Below the pieces are notes generated by a model. That model made no database searches, was not told the origin of the DNA, and was given only the letters and a program-made list of their open reading frames with translations. Shown here in pieces: positions 59,901 to 64,000 of a stretch of DNA of 64,000 nt (within the stretch, counting starts at the first letter, position 1; each line of letters starts with the position of its first letter). Origin of the DNA: Theobroma cacao (taxonomy: Eukaryota > Streptophyta > Magnoliopsida > Malvales > Malvaceae); assembly GCF_000208745.1 (NCBI RefSeq), contig NC_030853.1:24691334-24755333 (forward strand), read 5' to 3'. A program made the position numbers and the translations under genes.

Positions 59901-62393
59901 CTTAACATAAAATGTTCAAAATCTAAACTACTCCTCCCACCTTACTCACATCTACTAAAATATCATCTGAAAATAGTATGAACCAAGAAATATCAGCTTG
60001 AATATTCCAAGAAAGTTCATCCATCAATAAAGAAAAGAGATAAGAGTTTAGACAGATTATAGCACTGTAATAGGAAGTCACTACCATCACCTCACTGGTT
60101 GTTAGAATTGAAACTACTTCCTTATACATATCTTTATCTTCACTCATACTCCATATTTCTCAAACCAAAGGAGTAGATATTATTAAATGAAAAAAAAAAA
60201 AGGAATAGATATATATTTCAGAGAGAAAAGATCCCCACGTCCCTCTTGGCAACAAGAAAAAGAAAATTCATATAGAGATCTCCATAAACAACAAACTTAT
60301 ATTTTGAAAGCCATTCAGACAAGCAAAGAAAACATCTTATATAACCAACTTATGGTCCACGAAGGTATTTACATGTTAATTTAGAGCAATACCTCAAACA
60401 AAATCAATAAATGAAAACTAGATAAAAAATTAAAGTTCAATATGTTAAAAAGAGACAAAATCACATAAAATTATCAAGTATATAGAAGACATCATTAAGC
60501 ACAACATGGATAGTAACTGTGACAACTTGAGCAAGGGATACCAGGAACTGCTCATGAAATCAAACTAAAGGAATGAATTTGGATCAATAAAAATAAATGG
60601 CAAGAAGAAAAAATGAAACACTAATTATTATAGAGGACAAAAGCATACAGATTCATGTGACTGAGCCACCGGAACAATTTCTGACAGGAACTCTTGAGCA
60701 GCTTCCACCAAATTAAAAATCATTACTCGTCCTTCTCGTGCATTAGCATTTGCCTGGAAAAAAGCAAGTAGAGAAAATAGTAGTCACTAAGTTTACAACA
60801 TGCCAAGCAAAAAGCAGAGCACAAAATGGTTATGCTTGTACAACATAAATTCTGAATTTCTATTTTTGATAAATACGCAACATGCTCTTAGTGGAAAATA
60901 ATCTGCACTAACCCAAGCTTCTAGAATGATAAAGACAACATGCTACCATTTATTATCAGAGATTATCAGCATTATTTATTGCTGTCACCAGCAAAGCTTT
61001 TATGAAATAGATAACAATACAAGTCAATCCAAACCTGATCATTAAGCAGAGACAAAAGATTATCAGCCTCGCTTTTTGTCAGGCCTTTCTCTGGAGTGAT
61101 CTGCAACTTTGGGCACTTGTAAGGATAACCCGGCAAGCACCTGATAAACAAGGAAAAGAAAAAATGAAAAGAATACATATGTTGATGTAAAATGAAACAT
61201 AAAACAATATTCATCAATAATTTTAACTTACCTAACTAAGAGGAGAGCAGAAACATCAAGGTCCTCATAACCCATATCCTTCGAGTAAGGCCTGTTCAAA
61301 TTTCATAATTTGCAAAACTAAGATTAGGAAAAGTAAGAGCTCACCTAACAAGTTCGATACAACACAAAAATAGCAAAAACCTGAGCTGAATACTGATTTG
61401 CAGAGGTGACCCGGAGACAACTTTGCAGTCTTCCTGAAATATTGCACACCTAAAAATACAGAAATTTGAAATAAAATGCAATTCTATGTGCCAAAAAATT
61501 CGCTACTTCAAATTCCTAAAACAAAGAATAATTGCAAACATGCTAAAGTAAGAGTAAAAAAAATTTCAAAAGAGCCCCTCAATTTATGATGGAGGGATAT
61601 GTCAATAAAAGTGGGTTATTCTTTTACTGGAAATACTATAAGAGTTCAACATGTTAATGCAAAATTCAGTGCATCATAAATTAATAATGCAGTTTTAGGG
61701 AAAACAAAAACAGCTAAATCAATATATAAATAAATATATATAAATGTATATATTATTTAAGATATCAAAATCAAACAATACTAAATTTAGTGTAAAGAAC
61801 TTTAACCTTAAGCACAAATCTATCCAAATTTCTTAAGTTCTATAATCATTTTGTGAAAATTTATAATAGGCCTCCAATCTATAATCATACTGGCAATAGG
61901 TGAGAGGCCTTTCCCGTGTTTGAGTACCCAGAATACTGAAAATTTAATCGACCCGGGATATACAAGTATCACCACTTAAAAACCTTCAACCAACATAAGC
62001 TCAATAAGACCCTTAATCTTTTCTCAACCTCGGCTAACCATTCCCAAATTCTACCAGTAGTCCTCCAAAATTTAACTATCAAATCAAAATATCATCGGTC
62101 ACTATGCCCTATTTAAGATCATATCCATTATCCTCAGTAAGTTTAGCACAAACGATGTCTTTTTGTTATATAGTTTGAATGCAAAGATTAAAAAGGCGCA
62201 ATGAGAAAAAGGATTGAGAGGGTAAAAATTTATTGAGAACATACAGAGCAGTGATCTCTTCAGAAAGAAGCTCATTATCATCTCCATCATGAGAATTATG
62301 ATCTTTCAGAGAAGCCCTTCCTTTACTCCTCCTCCCTCCTCCTCCTCCTCCTCCTCCACCTCCTCCTCGTTTCTTTTTCTTTTTTGAACCCAT
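43148..62393 (-). CDS. GCN2: eIF2-alpha kinase GCN2, complete, 28 coding exons
   Basis: Exons in order: 62245-62393, 61381-61449, 61232-61291, 61035-61140, 60649-60753, 58677-59102, 57075-57200, 56886-56972, 56674-56760, 56463-56574, 55713-55830, 54832-54886, 54411-54577, 52504-52688, 51646-51794, 51169-51418, 49760-50042, 49586-49679, 48344-48424, 48156-48212, 47298-47429, 45388-45496, 45178-45314, 44336-44443, 43788-43873, 43591-43693, 43367-43489, 43148-43258. All introns are GT-AG and phases agree; total 1224 residues, against about 1240 in Arabidopsis. Order: Lys-rich and poly-Gly N-terminus, RWD domain (binds GCN1), acidic linker, kinase, HisRS-like domain that senses uncharged tRNA. 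GCN2 phosphorylates eIF2-alpha under amino-acid starvation, cold, wounding or herbicide stress and lowers translation. No frameshift or premature stop was seen. Introns hold SINE-like pieces and an inverted-repeat insertion. Confidence 0.95.
44880..44965. repeat. SINE-like fragment in GCN2 intron 23
   Basis: GAGTTCAAGTGTCC resembles a Pol III B box. It is followed by an A-rich end (GGGGAAAAAAAACT). No clear A box, so the call is weak. Confidence 0.25.
47955..48000. repeat. (GA)n microsatellite
   Basis: About 23 uninterrupted GA units in GCN2 intron 20, next to exon 20. Confidence 0.97.
48731..48774. repeat. 22-bp tandem duplication
   Basis: TTCAATACTTGGATACTATA plus TT occurs twice head-to-tail in GCN2 intron 18. 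Confidence 0.9.
51490..51600 (+). mobile_element. tRNA-derived SINE-like element in GCN2 intron 15
   Basis: A box-like TGACTCAATGCTAGGTGC (from 51498) and B box-like GGATTTGAATCCC (from about 51539) are spaced as in tRNA-derived SINEs and followed by an A-rich tail (GAGAAAAAAGAAAAC). It fills about half of a 227-base intron, on the strand opposite to GCN2. Confidence 0.45.
53101..53557. mobile_element. Inverted-repeat-bounded insertion in GCN2 intron 13
   Basis: Arms at 53101-53163 and 53495-53557 are inverted repeats of about 63 bases with roughly 90% match, both starting TGGCC when read inward, with the core GTTTAAYCWGGTTAATATCTTA. A third copy of that core lies at about 53444-53474. The interior is A-rich and includes a short open stretch (about 53280-53438) encoding a Glu/Lys/Gln-rich coiled-coil-like peptide. 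I could not find a convincing target-site duplication, so the transposon class is unknown. Confidence 0.6.
53890..53926. repeat. (TG)n microsatellite
   Basis: About 18 uninterrupted TG units in GCN2 intron 13. Confidence 0.97.
56041..56130 (+). mobile_element. SINE-like element in GCN2 intron 10
   Basis: A box-like CACTCAGGCGGTAAGG (from about 56057) and B box-like CTTGGTTCAAGA (from about 56098) are followed by an A-rich tail (CCAAAAAAAAAACAAAAC). Typical layout of a plant SINE, inserted antisense to GCN2. Confidence 0.45.
57905..57975. repeat. Tandem duplication of about 42 bp
   Basis: TATTTACTCCCCC, then CATACTTGTTTCA, occurs twice with a unit length near 42 bases in GCN2 intron 6. Confidence 0.85.
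60649..62393 (-). other. GCN2: GCN2 RWD block (exons 1-5)
   Basis: Encodes residues 1-163. After the basic and poly-Gly start comes NELLSEEITAL, then the RWD domain with its diagnostic LPGYPYKCPKLQI (the YPxxxP motif) in exon 4, and a helical end (MIFNLVEAAQEFLSEI) in exon 5. RWD domains of GCN2 bind GCN1, which couples the kinase to ribosomes. Confidence 0.93.
62334..62366 (-). repeat. GCN2: GGN trinucleotide repeat encoding 11 glycines in GCN2
   Basis: Eleven glycine codons (residues 10-20) right after a Lys-rich start (GSKKKKKR). The CCT/CTCC-rich plus strand is a coding microsatellite. The Arabidopsis protein has, as I recall, a much shorter glycine stretch here. Confidence 0.9.
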
Positions 62394-62726
62394 TTCTCAC
62401 ATCTAATCATCCAGAAGCCAAACACGGCCTTAATTCCTATATGGATCTTTGATAAAACCCTGGATGATGATGGGTTTTATTTATTTGAAGTTTAGGGGAG
62501 GAAAAAGTTCGTAATAAGAGAAGAAATGTACGGAAGAAGGGAGAGATTCCGTGGAAATGGTGGCTGGGCGCTGAAGTCCCGGTTTTGAACAGAGAGACGT
62601 ATGCAGAAAGATGTTAGACGACAACTTCCTCACCTCGACTAGTACAAAAAAATATTTATAAAATGTTTTAGCTCTGGCAAAACTCTTTTTTTTTTTTTTA
62701 AATATATATATATAAATAATGAAAAA
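62394..62726 (-). promoter_or_regulatory. GCN2 leader and proximal promoter
   Basis: The 5' UTR and promoter of GCN2 should lie here; the more GC-balanced part ends near 62640 and is followed by T runs and a (TA)n stretch. No uORF or TATA box is certain, and the rest of the promoter is interrupted by the gap. Confidence 0.4.
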
Positions 62727-63033
62727 ANNNNNNNNNNNNNNNNNNNNNNNNNNNNNNNNNNNNNNNNNNNNNNNNNNNNNNNNNNNNNNNNNNNNNNNNN
62801 NNNNNNNNNNNNNNNNNNNNNNNNNNNNNNNNNNNNNNNNNNNNNNNNNNNNNNNNNNNNNNNNNNNNNNNNNNNNNNNNNNNNNNNNNNNNNNNNNNNN
62901 NNNNNNNNNNNNNNNNNNNNNNNNNNNNNNNNNNNNNNNNNNNNNNNNNNNNNNNNNNNNNNNNNNNNNNNNNNNNNNNNNNNNNNNNNNNNNNNNNNNN
63001 NNNNNNNNNNNNNNNNNNNNNNNNNNNNNNNNN
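62727..63033. other. Assembly gap (307 N)
   Basis: Unresolved bases. Reading frames drawn through it are artefacts. Flanking sequence is simple and AT-rich, which may be why it was not assembled. Confidence 1.
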
Positions 63034-64000
63034 ATTGCGTCAACTTGATAACATGACAATGTTGACGTGGCACTGACATGCTGACATGTCAATATGACAT
63101 GATAGATAAAAAAATTTCTAAAAAGAAATTTTTGTACCAAGTTATAAGGATTAAATTAAATAAAAATATATAGTACATGAATTAAATTGAATAAAATTGA
63201 GATGTCAATAGACTAAATCAAAAAAAAATTAAAAATACAACTCTTTAAATAGATAGTAGATGTACTTATTAATAAATTAAATATTTAAGTGTAAAATATT
63301 TATATCATTAAAAAATATAAAAAAATATTTTCATACTTGATTATTTGATTGTCAAATATGTACATTAATTTATTTTCTTTGCAAAAATTAAATTTGAATT
63401 CTCCTTTTATAAAAAAATTGAAAAAAAAAAATGTATACTTAAAATTAAATTTAAATGAATAACTTACATTATGTTAGATGAAAAATGAGATATGAAGTTA
63501 GTAATAATTATAAAAATAATTTTTCGTTCTGACTTGTTTAATTTAAGCATGATAAACTTCTTATTACAACCATAGAACCTAAGTTACTCCACCCCTTTAA
63601 ATTTTTTAGTTATTTTTTATATTTTTATTTTGTTTAATATTTCAAGTTATATTCTTTAGGTTGAAATTTCTTGGATTAAAAATTGCATTTATTGTTGATA
63701 GAGTTAAATATAATTGTAAATATTTACACAATTTTATTTTGTATTTACAATTTTTTTTGTAGATCCAAATTAATCATATAAATGTAAGTTTAACATAATT
63801 TGATTGTGGTATTTAAACTTAAATAAAATTATTTTATAAGAAATATTGAGTAAATTTGAATAAAAAGTAAATTAGGTAAGGGTTAAATAATTTCAAAAGA
63901 GTGGATATTTGTAAATTGTGAAAATTGTAACGAAATCAATCTATTTTGTTTATATGAATTCAGCTCAAGTTAAAAACTTAGTTAAATAAATTTTAAATTT
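63034..64000. other. AT-rich intergenic DNA
   Basis: Very AT-rich with no coding signal. The first ~70 bases contain clustered near-repeats of TGACATG / TGACGTGGCA, a composition often seen in plant repeat elements. It sits directly at the gap edge, so a repeat may extend into it. Confidence 0.55.

Noticed and set aside
62481..63140. Long frames spanning the N gap
   Set aside because: They run through undetermined bases and mean nothing.
1..64000. CRISPR arrays, prokaryotic operons or ribosomal RNA
   Set aside because: No regularly spaced repeats, no bacterial gene organisation and no rRNA sequence; the DNA is plant nuclear.

Overview
This is nuclear DNA of a flowering plant, most likely a rosid eudicot. 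Intergenic DNA is very AT-rich, genes carry GT-AG introns (many in GCN2), and the proteins are plant-specific: CRINKLY4-type receptor kinase, FAR1-type zinc finger, plant mTERF, MCTP and plant GCN2. It is a draft assembly: one isolated N at 23732 and a 307-base N gap at 62727-63033.

Layout from left to right. 1-3.2 kb: AT-rich DNA with a large TA/CATA microsatellite. 3.2-4.6 kb (-): intronless mTERF protein, probably MTERF15. 5.3-10.5 kb (+): short FAR1-type zinc-finger protein in two coding exons. 12.2-12.9 kb (-): calmodulin-like protein with four EF-hands, with CGCG boxes and an ABRE/G-box upstream. 13.5-20.1 kb: no convincing protein gene, but a roughly triplicated segment, two copies of which carry an identical tRNA-Pro(UGG) on the minus strand. 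20.4-22.7 kb (-): a multiple-C2-domain transmembrane protein (MCTP). 24.5-32.1 kb (+): a multi-exon gene I do not recognise, with a short SAP-like N-terminus. 32.1-37.9 kb: AT-rich intergenic DNA. 38.5-41.2 kb (+): intronless ACR4/CRINKLY4 receptor kinase. 43.1-62.4 kb (-): a complete GCN2 eIF2-alpha kinase, resolved here into 28 phase-consistent coding exons (1224 residues). The right end is AT-rich with the gap.

The genes are ordinary single plant loci rather than a pathway. Together they form a recognisable ancestral gene block. From memory, Arabidopsis has GCN2, ACR4, CML4 and a short FAR1 protein close together in the same relative order at about At3g59410-At3g59470, and a FAR1-CML pair at At2g43280/At2g43290. 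Functionally they cover amino-acid starvation signalling (GCN2), epidermal/root-tip cell-fate signalling (ACR4), calcium sensing (CML), plasmodesmal/ER tethering (MCTP) and mitochondrial RNA maturation (mTERF).

The items most worth a second look are the unrecognised 25-32 kb gene, the tRNA-bearing triplication with its 211-bp tandem duplication, an inverted-repeat insertion and SINE-like pieces inside GCN2 introns, an MCTP whose first two C2 domains lack the usual calcium-binding aspartates, and the CGCG-box cluster upstream of the calmodulin-like gene.
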